From NCBI GenBank assembly GCA_009777815.1, contig WRLB01000017.1, forward strand, positions 1 through 32,185: 32,185 nt of DNA, given 5' to 3'. The DNA is from Bacteroidota bacterium (GTDB taxonomy: Bacteria; Bacteroidota; Ignavibacteria; Kapaibacteriales; UBA2268). This document shows positions 7,460-19,300 of the stretch, piece after piece (the stretch's first letter is position 1; each line of letters opens with the position of its first letter). The position numbers and the translations under genes were made by a program. The notes beneath the pieces were generated by a model that saw only the letters and a program-made list of their open reading frames with translations, searched no databases and was not told the DNA's origin.

Positions 7460-10400
7460 ATGAACAAAAATAAATCACGCATCAGAAAAATAATAAAGTG
7501 GGGAACTATAACTGCGTCTACTATATTAGTTATTGTTTCTATTTTTGTTATGTTGTTGCTTTATTCTACTTCTTTTCGGCAATTTGTGGTTTCAAAAGTT
7601 TTGATTACTGCTAATAATTTTTTATTAGCGGATGTAACTATTACTGACCTGTATTTCAATGGAGTAAATAACCTTATTATAGAAGATTTAATAATTAAAA
7701 CAGGCAACGATACATTAGCAAATGTTAAAAAAATAGATGTAAAATATAAGTTAAATTCACTAATAACTAATAATATACAAATAGATAAATTAGAGATAAC
7801 TAATCCTAAAATAGCACTTATTCATTCTGCAATTGACTCTATTTGGAATTATAATAACATTGTTAAACCCGCAAAAGATGATATAGAAACCGAAGAAATA
7901 TATACAGAATCTGATTTGCAAATTACTATTAGCCAAATTATTATTAATGATGGGCATTTTAAGTATTGGGACGAAGTTCTTGATTGGATGCCTAACTCTC
8001 ACTTTGATTGGAATAAAATGGAATGGGCTATACAAAACTTTGATGCTGAAAACATTATTATTGCTCCGAGCAAAAATTATTATTCTATTAGTATTGCTAA
8101 CCTTACCACAAATGAAATTCATTCAAATATAGATATTAAAAAGTTTTGTTCTGAAATACAACTATCTGAAAAAGGTATTTATGCTAATAATTCTGCCCTT
8201 GTTTTGAGTAATTATGATTCGCTAGTTAAAAACATAAATGAAGCAGTTTTTAATTTTGATGCAGAGATGACGAACTTTAATCTTTTTGGTGAAAAAGATG
8301 AACACGATGTAGAGAATGCTTTAATGTCATTGAAGTTGCATACAACGGACTTTAATTGCAATTTTATTGATAATTTTCAATTCATACCGATTAAATTAGG
8401 TGAAGTTAAAGAATTAGACATAAATGCAAAAGGAACTCTGAAATCAATGGAAGTGCAGCATTTAAAATTAAATATAGCAAATACGAAATTAGAAATGCAA
8501 GATATTAAACTTACTAATTTAACAGAACCTGATTCTTTATCTTATCAAGGAACAATAGAAAATGCGGTAGTTATTCCAAAAGATGTCCGAACGTTTTTAA
8601 GTGATTTAGATTTAAAAGTATTAGAGCAATTTTCTAAAACAACAATTACTCAAACGTATTTTTATGGGACGCTGGATTCTGTATTTACAAACATAAATGT
8701 AAATAATAGCATTGGAAATGTTTATGGTGATGTGGCAATTGGTTTTGGATTGCCGAATCAAGAATATAATATAGACCTTACTGCTAATTCTGTAAATTTG
8801 CAAAAACTTCTAAATAATGTCAATCTTGCTTCTGATATTAATTTCAATATTAAAGTTAAGGGGAGCCATTTTGATATAGATAGTTTGAATGCCGATATGA
8901 AGTTGGTGTTTTATCCTTCTAAATTAAATAGGTTTAATTTTGATACTTCCACTATTTTTGCTTCTTATAGGTGCAAAGATGTTATTACAATAGATAATTG
9001 CAACATAACACTTATTAACAGGCAGACCAATAACTCTACTATATCTCTAAAAGGAAATGTAGATATTGCTGATTATAATAACCCTAAAACTAATTTAGAA
9101 CTTGCATTTTCAACATTAAATCTTGCAAGAATATTCCGTGACTCTGCTATGCCAAGAACTTTAACAGGCGATATTTCAATTTTAGGTGAAGGTATGTCAA
9201 TATCTAATTTAGTTGCAAATGCGAACGTAAATGTGGAAGAACTTTCTTTTCATTATAAGTCAATGTTTCCATTTTCATTAGATATAGCAACTATTCTAAA
9301 CGATAGTGATAATAACAAATTACATTTATCGGCAGATAATCTTTTAGGAAATATTTTTAATGTAGATATGGAAGGAAAGTTTTCTTTTGATGACATAATT
9401 TATTATTTGCAAAGAGACGTAGATTTAATAAATAATTTTATTGCAAAAGAAACAAATGATACTGCATATAATCCAAATAATATAAACACATTATATAAAA
9501 ATAGCAAGCATAACAACATAGATTTGGATTTAAAAGTAAATACAGCAGGATTAGGTTACCTTTATTTTATTGATAATGACGTAATAATAAATAATACAAA
9601 TACTCACACAAATATAAGATATTATGCTGATAGTTTGAAAAGCATTATAAGTATTGACACAATAAATATTTGTGCTTTGGAAATACATTTTGATGACGAC
9701 AATTTACAAGTTGATTCGCTATATGTTACTTCTTTTGTAGAACTAAATAATGATGCAGATAATTCTGTAAATTCGTTTAAAATTGCTATTAATTCTAATG
9801 AATTACAGCAATTTAATGACATAAATATAAATAAGTTAAATACTATTTTATCATATAATAATAACAAATTTTTGTTCAATATAGCGGGAATTTTTAATGA
9901 ATTGCTTGATATTAAGACCGATGGATATATTTCTTTAAATAATAGTTTTTCACTTATTATGGATACTCTTATAGCAGGAATTAAAAATTACTACCTATGG
10001 AATGATGAGCAGATAAATATCACTTACTCTGATGAAAAAATTAACATTAAAGATTTTAATTTAACTAATGATAATGACGAAAGAATAGAAATATCAGGCA
10101 TAATTTATGATAATTTTATGGATAATGTTATACTTAAAATTAGCAACTTTAATACTGACAACATAAGGAACAAATTGCTTATACCATTTAATATTGATGA
10201 TATAAATCTTAATTGCTTTGTTGATTCTATTATAGTTACTGCAAACAATTCTTTTAGTGACCCAATTATTGATGCTAATGTTATAATAAGTGATTTGAAT
10301 TATGATAATTATGTAATTGGCAATTTTGATTCGTATATTGATTACAGACATAACAATTTAGCAGCAATTTCTAATATAAACTCTCAACGGAATAAAAATC

Positions 10401-11986
10401 TTTTATCATTAGAAGTTAATACATTTCCTATATCTTTAACTATTGATTCTAATTTTGCTTTAATAGATACAAATACGCCAATAGATATTTCACTCAAAAT
10501 AAACGATTTGCCTTCGCAACTTATAGAACCTTTTATCCCTGAAATTGATAAATTAAATGGTAATATTAATGGCGATTTTAATATAACGGGCTATCTACCT
10601 GATAAATACGAATATGATGGCGATTTATATTTTAAGAACCTAAATATGAGAATTATTCCAATAAATATGCAATATACTGCAACGGGAATAATTAATGCTA
10701 CTACAAATATTATATATTTTGATTCATTAAAAATAAATAATGCACAGAAAGATAATCTAAAAGGTGAAGCACTACTCAATGGTAAAATTACTTTAAATGG
10801 TCTTAATTTAGATAGTTTTAGTATAATTGCTAATGCTAAAGAGTTTCAAATACTTAGTGATGATACAAAAGCAAGTATGCCAAGTTTATACGGCAAAATG
10901 ATTATTTCTACTAATGAAAAGCCATTACATATATTTGGAACTATAAATGAGCCAAACTTATCGGGGTCTATTAGTGTTAATAACGCAGAACTTAAAATGC
11001 CACAAGTTCTAAATAATTCCACAGTTAAAAGAGATACTAAATTCAATTACATAAATAAAGAAAATATAATTAGCCACAATGCTAATAATGATTCTATTTT
11101 TATTGATGCTACTTCTTTACAAAATAGTTTTGTTGATTTGCTAAATATAGACCTTAATATTAAAATTAACAGATTTACTATTTTGCTTGAACTTGGAAAT
11201 ATAGGAAATATATTTGCTCGCGTCGGAACTAAAGAACCAAACTCGCCAATTACTTATCAAAAATTAAGAACATCCGACGAAGCCAAAATATTCGGAAGCG
11301 AACTGCAAATATTAGATGGTTCTACGCTACAGATATATAAAACAATGTCCGCCAAAGGAACGATTGCATTCCCTACTGCAAGAATATCGCACCCTACTTT
11401 AGATTTATCAGCCGAATATAAAGGTAAAACAAGCGGCGATTATCCTGTAAATTACTCCGTGTTTGTTACTATCAAAGGAACGCCCGATAAACCTATAATT
11501 GACCTAAATTACGCCATTAACGGAAATATTATTACAGGTGATAAACAGCAAATACAAGCCGATGCCTTTAACGCACTAACACGCGGCATTGTCAAAGGAT
11601 ATAATGATATTAACAGCAATTTGCTCGGCGAGAGCAATATACAAAACTTAATCATTTCGCAATATGCATCCAAGGCTTTAACTGATATTTTCCAAACTAC
11701 TAACATTATTCAAAGCGTAAATATGCAATTAGACGATAAGGACTTCTCTACGAATATTTTTATCACGGGAGCGATATCAGATTTTGCTACATGGACTTTT
11801 GGTAGCAAGATTGATGATATTGCGTCTAATTACAATTTATCTTTAGATGTTCCTTTTTATTTTGATACGAAGCAGTTAAATAGTGTTTTGTTCCAATTTT
11901 CTAAAACTACTGACGTTAATAATTCGGCATTTAATAAGAATGCTAAAGATTTTGAGGTTAGTTTGAAATTCAGCGGCAAATGGTAG
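7460..11986 (+). CDS. tamB: TamB-like (DUF490) translocation and assembly module protein
   Basis: A 1508-aa protein with one N-terminal membrane helix (about residues 14-35, TITASTILVIVSIFVMLLL) and a very long periplasmic part made of short repeated beta strands, as in AsmA/TamB proteins. These form a hydrophobic groove between the inner and outer membranes and act in outer-membrane protein assembly or lipid transport. The C-terminal third, from about residue 1130, is the DUF490/TamB domain: FARVGTKEPNSPITYQKL, LDGSTLQIYKTMSAKGTIAFP, and the closing FEVSLKFSGKW that resembles an outer-membrane targeting strand. The middle is low in complexity and rich in Asn, Ile and Asp. An Omp85 partner (TamA) is not adjacent. 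The gene symbol is given by family, not by demonstrated orthology. Confidence 0.8.
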   Translation: MNKNKSRIRKIIKWGTITASTILVIVSIFVMLLLYSTSFRQFVVSKVLITANNFLLADVTITDLYFNGVNNLIIEDLIIKTGNDTLANVKKIDVKYKLNSLITNNIQIDKLEITNPKIALIHSAIDSIWNYNNIVKPAKDDIETEEIYTESDLQITISQIIINDGHFKYWDEVLDWMPNSHFDWNKMEWAIQNFDAENIIIAPSKNYYSISIANLTTNEIHSNIDIKKFCSEIQLSEKGIYANNSALVLSNYDSLVKNINEAVFNFDAEMTNFNLFGEKDEHDVENALMSLKLHTTDFNCNFIDNFQFIPIKLGEVKELDINAKGTLKSMEVQHLKLNIANTKLEMQDIKLTNLTEPDSLSYQGTIENAVVIPKDVRTFLSDLDLKVLEQFSKTTITQTYFYGTLDSVFTNINVNNSIGNVYGDVAIGFGLPNQEYNIDLTANSVNLQKLLNNVNLASDINFNIKVKGSHFDIDSLNADMKLVFYPSKLNRFNFDTSTIFASYRCKDVITIDNCNITLINRQTNNSTISLKGNVDIADYNNPKTNLELAFSTLNLARIFRDSAMPRTLTGDISILGEGMSISNLVANANVNVEELSFHYKSMFPFSLDIATILNDSDNNKLHLSADNLLGNIFNVDMEGKFSFDDIIYYLQRDVDLINNFIAKETNDTAYNPNNINTLYKNSKHNNIDLDLKVNTAGLGYLYFIDNDVIINNTNTHTNIRYYADSLKSIISIDTINICALEIHFDDDNLQVDSLYVTSFVELNNDADNSVNSFKIAINSNELQQFNDININKLNTILSYNNNKFLFNIAGIFNELLDIKTDGYISLNNSFSLIMDTLIAGIKNYYLWNDEQINITYSDEKINIKDFNLTNDNDERIEISGIIYDNFMDNVILKISNFNTDNIRNKLLIPFNIDDINLNCFVDSIIVTANNSFSDPIIDANVIISDLNYDNYVIGNFDSYIDYRHNNLAAISNINSQRNKNLLSLEVNTFPISLTIDSNFALIDTNTPIDISLKINDLPSQLIEPFIPEIDKLNGNINGDFNITGYLPDKYEYDGDLYFKNLNMRIIPINMQYTATGIINATTNIIYFDSLKINNAQKDNLKGEALLNGKITLNGLNLDSFSIIANAKEFQILSDDTKASMPSLYGKMIISTNEKPLHIFGTINEPNLSGSISVNNAELKMPQVLNNSTVKRDTKFNYINKENIISHNANNDSIFIDATSLQNSFVDLLNIDLNIKINRFTILLELGNIGNIFARVGTKEPNSPITYQKLRTSDEAKIFGSELQILDGSTLQIYKTMSAKGTIAFPTARISHPTLDLSAEYKGKTSGDYPVNYSVFVTIKGTPDKPIIDLNYAINGNIITGDKQQIQADAFNALTRGIVKGYNDINSNLLGESNIQNLIISQYASKALTDIFQTTNIIQSVNMQLDDKDFSTNIFITGAISDFATWTFGSKIDDIASNYNLSLDVPFYFDTKQLNSVLFQFSKTTDVNNSAFNKNAKDFEVSLKFSGKW

Positions 11987-11990
11987 TTAA

Positions 11991-12094
11991 ATGCTGTTAT
12001 AAAGCACAGGGATGAATCCCTGTGTTAAAATAACGATTATTTATCACGGGGGCTTGCCCCCGTGATAAAAATAGGGGATGCTAAACTCGTTTAG
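11991..12094. repeat. Cluster of three intergenic hairpins
   Basis: Starting five bases after the tamB-like stop, the word ATGCTGTTAT (11991-12000) leads into three palindromes. CACAGGGAT/ATCCCTGTG (12005-12024) has a 2-nt spacer. TTATCACGGGGGC/GCCCCCGTGATAA (12041-12068) is a 13-bp perfect stem with a TT loop. CTAAAC/GTTTAG is at 12081-12094. The first two are GC-rich islands in otherwise AT-rich DNA. None is followed by a T-run, so a classical terminator is unlikely; they may block exonucleases or be dispersed palindromic elements. Confidence 0.7.
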
Positions 12095-12106
12095 GCAGGA
12101 TAAAAC

Positions 12107-13305
<1,199 letters not shown>

Positions 13306-13332
13306 TATTTTTAGTAGTCCATTTGCTTTTTT

Positions 13333-16300
13333 CTACCTGCCGCCTGAGATATTAATGCTAATGTCAAGACCGATTTGGGTGTTGTGGTAGCCAGGATTAG
13401 CAGCACCTTCGTTAAATGTTCCCTCGTATCTGAAAAACAATCTCGCTGTAAACATTTGACTAATTACATAACGTGCTGATGGTTCTAAAATAATTTGTGT
13501 GTTTCCTGTTAATGTTCGTCCTCCTGCAGCATTATCGCCGCTATAACTTTTAGTATCAAGAACGTCAAAAGTTCCTGTATTATTTTTCTTAAAAGTAAAT
13601 AAAAACGCAATTTCAAAATCATTTTTCAGATTAAATCCTAAAAATGGAATGCTAAATTGTTTCATAACATAACTTGCATTAGCAGTAATATCGGTAGTTC
13701 GTTGCAAACTAATTATAGCACCACTTGCTGTGGTTGCACTATAATTACTGGTCTCGCTCCATTTAATACTTGCAGTTAAAATACCTTTCATAATTTTTTC
13801 ATCGAAACTTGCAGAAACGCCGAACAAGGGACTAAAACCACTTTGCATAGATTGTGTTTGGACAACACGTCCTAAATCTGTTGTTTGTCCTACTTCTACA
13901 TAAGTTGAAGTATAATTATGTTCTATATTCATCCTTCTAACATAATCAGACCATAGTGGAAACTTTTCTAATCCTTCCCATTTGAAGGTCCAATTCACGG
14001 CAGGAAGGTTCTTTGCTAATCTTCCTTTTGTTATACTAAATGCTTCTAAACCTTCATAAAATGCTTCACTTAATGCTAAATGCACTTTTTCATTTAAGGT
14101 TAATTCATCTAATCCTTGTGCTTCTAATACTGCTCTTTTTTGTTCGAATATATCAACTATTTGCTCAACCGGGTTGCCGAATAAGTTCAATCCAAAAAAG
14201 TTCGGAACACTTAAAAATGTTCTATTTAAATTATCTTGCGTTAAGATATTGCTATAAGTTACAATGCTATCTGCCTCGGTATCTATTGTCATATTTTTAT
14301 TATATTGCAAAGCCATTTTCCAATTTAAATCAATAGTTGCACCCGCCCATAACTGGCGATTAGTTTTAATTTCTAAATTATTTATCTCATTATAATTGTC
14401 TTGAAATACGCTATTAGGGGGACGTAATCCTGGCTCTGTTTCGAAATTGCCGAAACTATTCATCCGCCAACTTCCGTGCGGATTACTAATAAAGCCCATC
14501 TGGTATGCAAAATTCGGTCCTCTATGCAATTGACTTTCTCTAAACGTCAATCCTCGCCCTAAAAAGTTATCTAATCCCGTCCCACCGAAAACGCCCATAT
14601 TAGCCGAAGCACTTGTATTATTAAAGTTAAAATTAACTCTATCCCAATCGAAAAACACTGCTTGCACAACACTAAATACATTCCCTAAAATGCCTGTCCT
14701 ATCATTAGTAGGTGGAGGAGTTGGTGACGGCGTTCCGCCTCTTGGTGGAGTTTTTGGTGGCGGAGAACTTTTTCTGACACCGAATATATTATTCCCGATA
14801 TCTTTCCATCTTAATATCAAACCCACTTTTGCAGCACTATTTACGCTTGCGCTTCTGCTTGCATCTTTCAACTCTTCCTCGCTTTGCAAAGGGTCGCGCC
14901 ATCTATAATTACTTGTATAACTTGCCGTAATATCAACAAACTTATTAATAGAAAAAATATTAGGAAGTAGTGGCTTAAAATTGACATTTACATTTTGTTG
15001 ATGGTCGGTGTTGAAGCCGAATTCTATAAGTCGGTTATTTGTAAAAAATATATCTTTACTTAACTCCGATGCTGTTTTTTGCCGACCGAGTTCATTTACT
15101 TCGAAAGGAACTAATGTGCTACCTGTCATAAAATTATAGTCGATGGACGTGCTTAGCGGACCATTTGTGCTTAATTTCCAACTTATAGATGCTTGCCTAT
15201 TGGCATAAAACTCTCTAATGATGGGGCTAATTGCACCTTCTTGGCGTAGTTGTTCGGTTTGACGGCGGCGCTGCATATCAAGGGATAAAGTAAGGTTGGA
15301 CGGCAAAAAGTTTAACTTCCAATCTTTCCAACTACCAACAAAAAATGCATTTTCGCTTGCTGAAGTTAGGGGCTTATACACTAATAGGTCGGGTATTGGA
15401 AGGTTATAATTCAGTCCTAAACGCCAAACCCAGTTAAAACGCTCTTCATAAATACTACTACGTTCAAATATCTGGCTATAACTATAACTGGTTGTAACTC
15501 TGTTGATGGTTTGGTTCACGAGCCAGTGCTGGACGGGAATACCGAGTTTTGCACCGCTTATTGCCCAAGCGTCCTGCACAGACAAACTACTACTTCTTTT
15601 TTTAAGGTTATTTGCTTCTCTTTCGGCTTCTAACGGGCTTCCTCCTTGCTGTAAGACCTGTTGGTAGATATTATTTGCTGCACTTTTTAATTCTATATCG
15701 TTATTGGCAACATATTTAGGTTTTTCCATTATTTCTTGGTGGCTATAACTGAGTGGCAATCGCATTTCTTTGAAGCTTTTCGGAGCAAATTTCTCTAAAT
15801 TTCCCATTAGGTTCACATTCCAATCGCTACTTCTATTTCTATTCCCGTAGCGTTCCTCCACCCTGTGAAAATTCGGCTCATAGTTGTTAAATGCCGCACT
15901 TATAGACCCTAAATCTGCTAAAGTGGCACTAAAATTAACTATTCCCGCCCAATCATTACTTGCCTCAGGGTCAAGAAGACGCAACTCATTAAACCAAGCA
16001 GTAGTAGTTAATTCTTGGAAATTATCACTCTCATTTGCTATACCTAAACCAACGAAACGTATTCTTGTTAATATCGGATTACCTTTAATAGCATAATGAG
16101 CATTTGGATTGCCGGGAACTGGAAATACGGCTCTTTCTCCTAACATCATTGTATCACGGATTTGCTTAATAGAAGTTAAATCGGTTAAGTTAATTTCTAC
16201 GGATTGCCATCCACTTGTTAATGGCTGGCGGAATTCATAATAGTTTCCACTATCTAAACCAAATCTTATAAATGAATATGCTCTCGGCTTTCCACTAATA

Positions 16301-19300
16301 GATGTTAGTGTCATCGGCATAGAACCATCGCCGTGAACGAAGTATTTTAATTTTTTGTAATTAAAGAAATCTAAATCGTAAAATATCTTTACAGCCATAC
16401 GTTCTTCGCCCCATAATAAGTTTTTCACCGCTATACTTAATGATTGCTCATTTGTTCTACTATCAAAACTATAATCTAAACTACCTACTTGCCTTGGTGC
16501 TTGCACTCCCGGTGGCATAACATAGTAATCAGGCGAACCACTATTTTCCCATAAGTTCACATAACTTACTTGCATAACGCTATCGTCAGGCACAACATTT
16601 TTTTCGAAGTTTGCATCTTGTCTCCAATAATTACCTAATAGTTTCCAATCAGCAATAGTAACAGCAACCACGCCCCCCGAAACTCTAAATCTAATATATT
16701 GCATATTACTAAATTGTGGGTCGCCGACTTTGGAAGTTGGTTTTCTTATTGGTATTCTAAATTGATACCATCCTGCATCAGGGTTACCACCTACTATTTG
16801 CGGATTATCTGTAGAATTAAGATTTAAATTTAATTCGTATGTATAGTAAGAATTATCTGTTGAAAATGTTTGTGTATATTTTTCTTCGTCAGGAAAAACA
16901 TACATATCTGTTCCTGCATTGTTTTCAAAATTATTATAGTTAATGTAATCAGCAGGACCTCTATCATAATCATTTTTATTAAAATTAAATGCAAAATTAT
17001 CTCTTGCAGGGTCGTTCTCTTCATTTAATGGGAACGGATATGTTGCACGTTCATATTCATCATCGTGTGCGTCAATACCAACGTCCTCACCAATATCAAT
17101 AATTCCATTAACGAGTGGATTTTCATCAGTTATACCATCTTCGGTATCATTATATCCGTTCGGAATTATATCTTCAGAAATCATTCCTAAATCAAGGTAG
17201 ATTTTAGCATTTCTTAAGTCGGTATTTCCACCATCGTGATAAAATCTAATCATTATATCTAAAAACTCTACATTTTCAGCATCAAAATTAACCGATGACG
17301 AATTTAACATTCTTTGCATACCGCCCCATATTTTTCGTCTATTTTCGGGTTGTAGTGCAAACACATTATTATTGTCGAAATACGGGTTGCCATCATCCAA
17401 AAACTCTGCATTCTTATTATAAATGCCTCTGTAATTAGGGTCGAAATGTATGTATAGTGCATTAATAGTATTATTAGTACCACTTTGATATGCTCTATAA
17501 TCAGGATACGGTTCCGTATAAGGGATACGTGGATACGAGTATTGCCACCAAAACATTCTCCCTCTATACATTTGTGCTTCTTGGACTACGGCGTTTCCTG
17601 CTTCACCATATAATTCGGCTGCGATTGGTTGATAAATATGTGGCAGATACAGGGAACTATCTTCAGGTGGAGCGGAGTGCTTCCAAGTTAAATAAGAGAG
17701 TCCGAGAGAAGTGGTTCGAGTGACTGCTTCAAAGTTATCGACTTCGGCAACAGGGGAGTTATTATCTTCAGGGATTTCAGATTTAATACGATTAGGCGTA
17801 GGCATAACCATAGCCCATTCAGCATTAAAATTAATAGATGATGGGGTTTTAGTATCATAAAATGGCAATTTATCAAGCAATTCAGTAAGAAAAGGAGCAT
17901 CGGAGTTAAATTTAAGATCAACGCCGAGCATATTATTAGCAATGGGTTCATCTGCGAGCATAGCTCGGTCAGATAAAATTGCTTGCGAATAACGGACAGC
18001 AGTAGCACCAATTGTAGCGTTCATCAGTCGGTTGCGAAACATTTCATAATCGGCACGTATTCCGATAAAAGTTTTAGTAGAAGTAGTAAAAACGTCCTTT
18101 TGTTCGTATTCAATCTGCAAATTAGCGTTAGGATACATTGCTCGCGGGTCTCTAATAGTAAGGCGTCCCATAGCATAATCGATGGTGAAATCATCGTATT
18201 CTCTCAGTTGCCTTCCGTCGAGTTTAACTCTGACGCTTCCGGGCGAGAGATTATAAGCCCCGAGCGAGATAGTATTTGTTTGTCTGCCACTCATTTCGCC
18301 GACAATAATAAATCTGTCTTTAGCAGTATTTCTGCGAGCAATATCCATCGTAGTATCGTAAATTTGCCTGAAAACATACTGATTGGCTAAATCTTTATTA
18401 CCAATACTTTCAAAGTATTCCACTAATCCGTTGCCGAAGGGTTCGGCGTGTGGGAATGAAATAAAGCCGAGTTCGGTGTTAATAAACGCTTTATTATTGA
18501 TGTCGAATAGTCCGTCAGGTGGTTCGCTTCCGGTGGAGTTTGTCACTCTATCTACTCCTAACATAGTTACTATTTTTCTGTCTGCTCCGTCGAGTTGTTC
18601 AGTTGAGTCGTTAGATTTTCTTGTGTACCATATTTCAATTTTAGTGTCGGCAAGGTTGATATTAGATGCTCCGATATTATATCTATTTTTCATTTGTCTG
18701 TCCCATAGATCTTTGTATGACGGCAATAAATTAGGTCTATATAAAAGTCGTAATAGTATAGTATCGCCGAGTGCGACTTGGTTGCTGAACTCACCTACTG
18801 TTTCATCGTCTAAAGTATCTGCTGTAGCCCCTTCCATGCGATACGAAACAGCATATAATCTATCTTGTCTGAAATTGCGGAAAGTAATAGTTCCTAAATT
18901 ATAATCTACGTAGTATTGGTGCGAATCTAATAATTGGAATCTACCACGTTCAACGAAGCCCGTTTTTAGCGGCAATTTTCGTAGAGCATCGTCATAATTT
19001 TCGCCCATTTTTCTTCTTATTGGTGGCAAATCAGAGACAGCAACGCCGGCGGAGATATGTGGATTACGTAGGTCGGTTGAAGCTTCCCATACTTGTATTT
19101 GTTTTATTCTCATATTAGAAGCGTCTTTTGGGATTATGGGTGTGCTATATTTGTAATAGTCATTATATATTTTTTTATATGCAGTATCTACGAAAAAGTG
19201 GTTTGGAGCGTAGTTCCACACTTTTATTTGGAATTCTTGTTTTGATGCACCACCACGGACATCAACATAATTTTTGCGTCCTTTCTTTTGGCTAATGACT

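Noticed and set aside
12041-12068. Rho-independent terminator after the tamB-like gene
   Set aside because: A perfect stem but no T-run on either side, so it was listed as a palindromic element instead.
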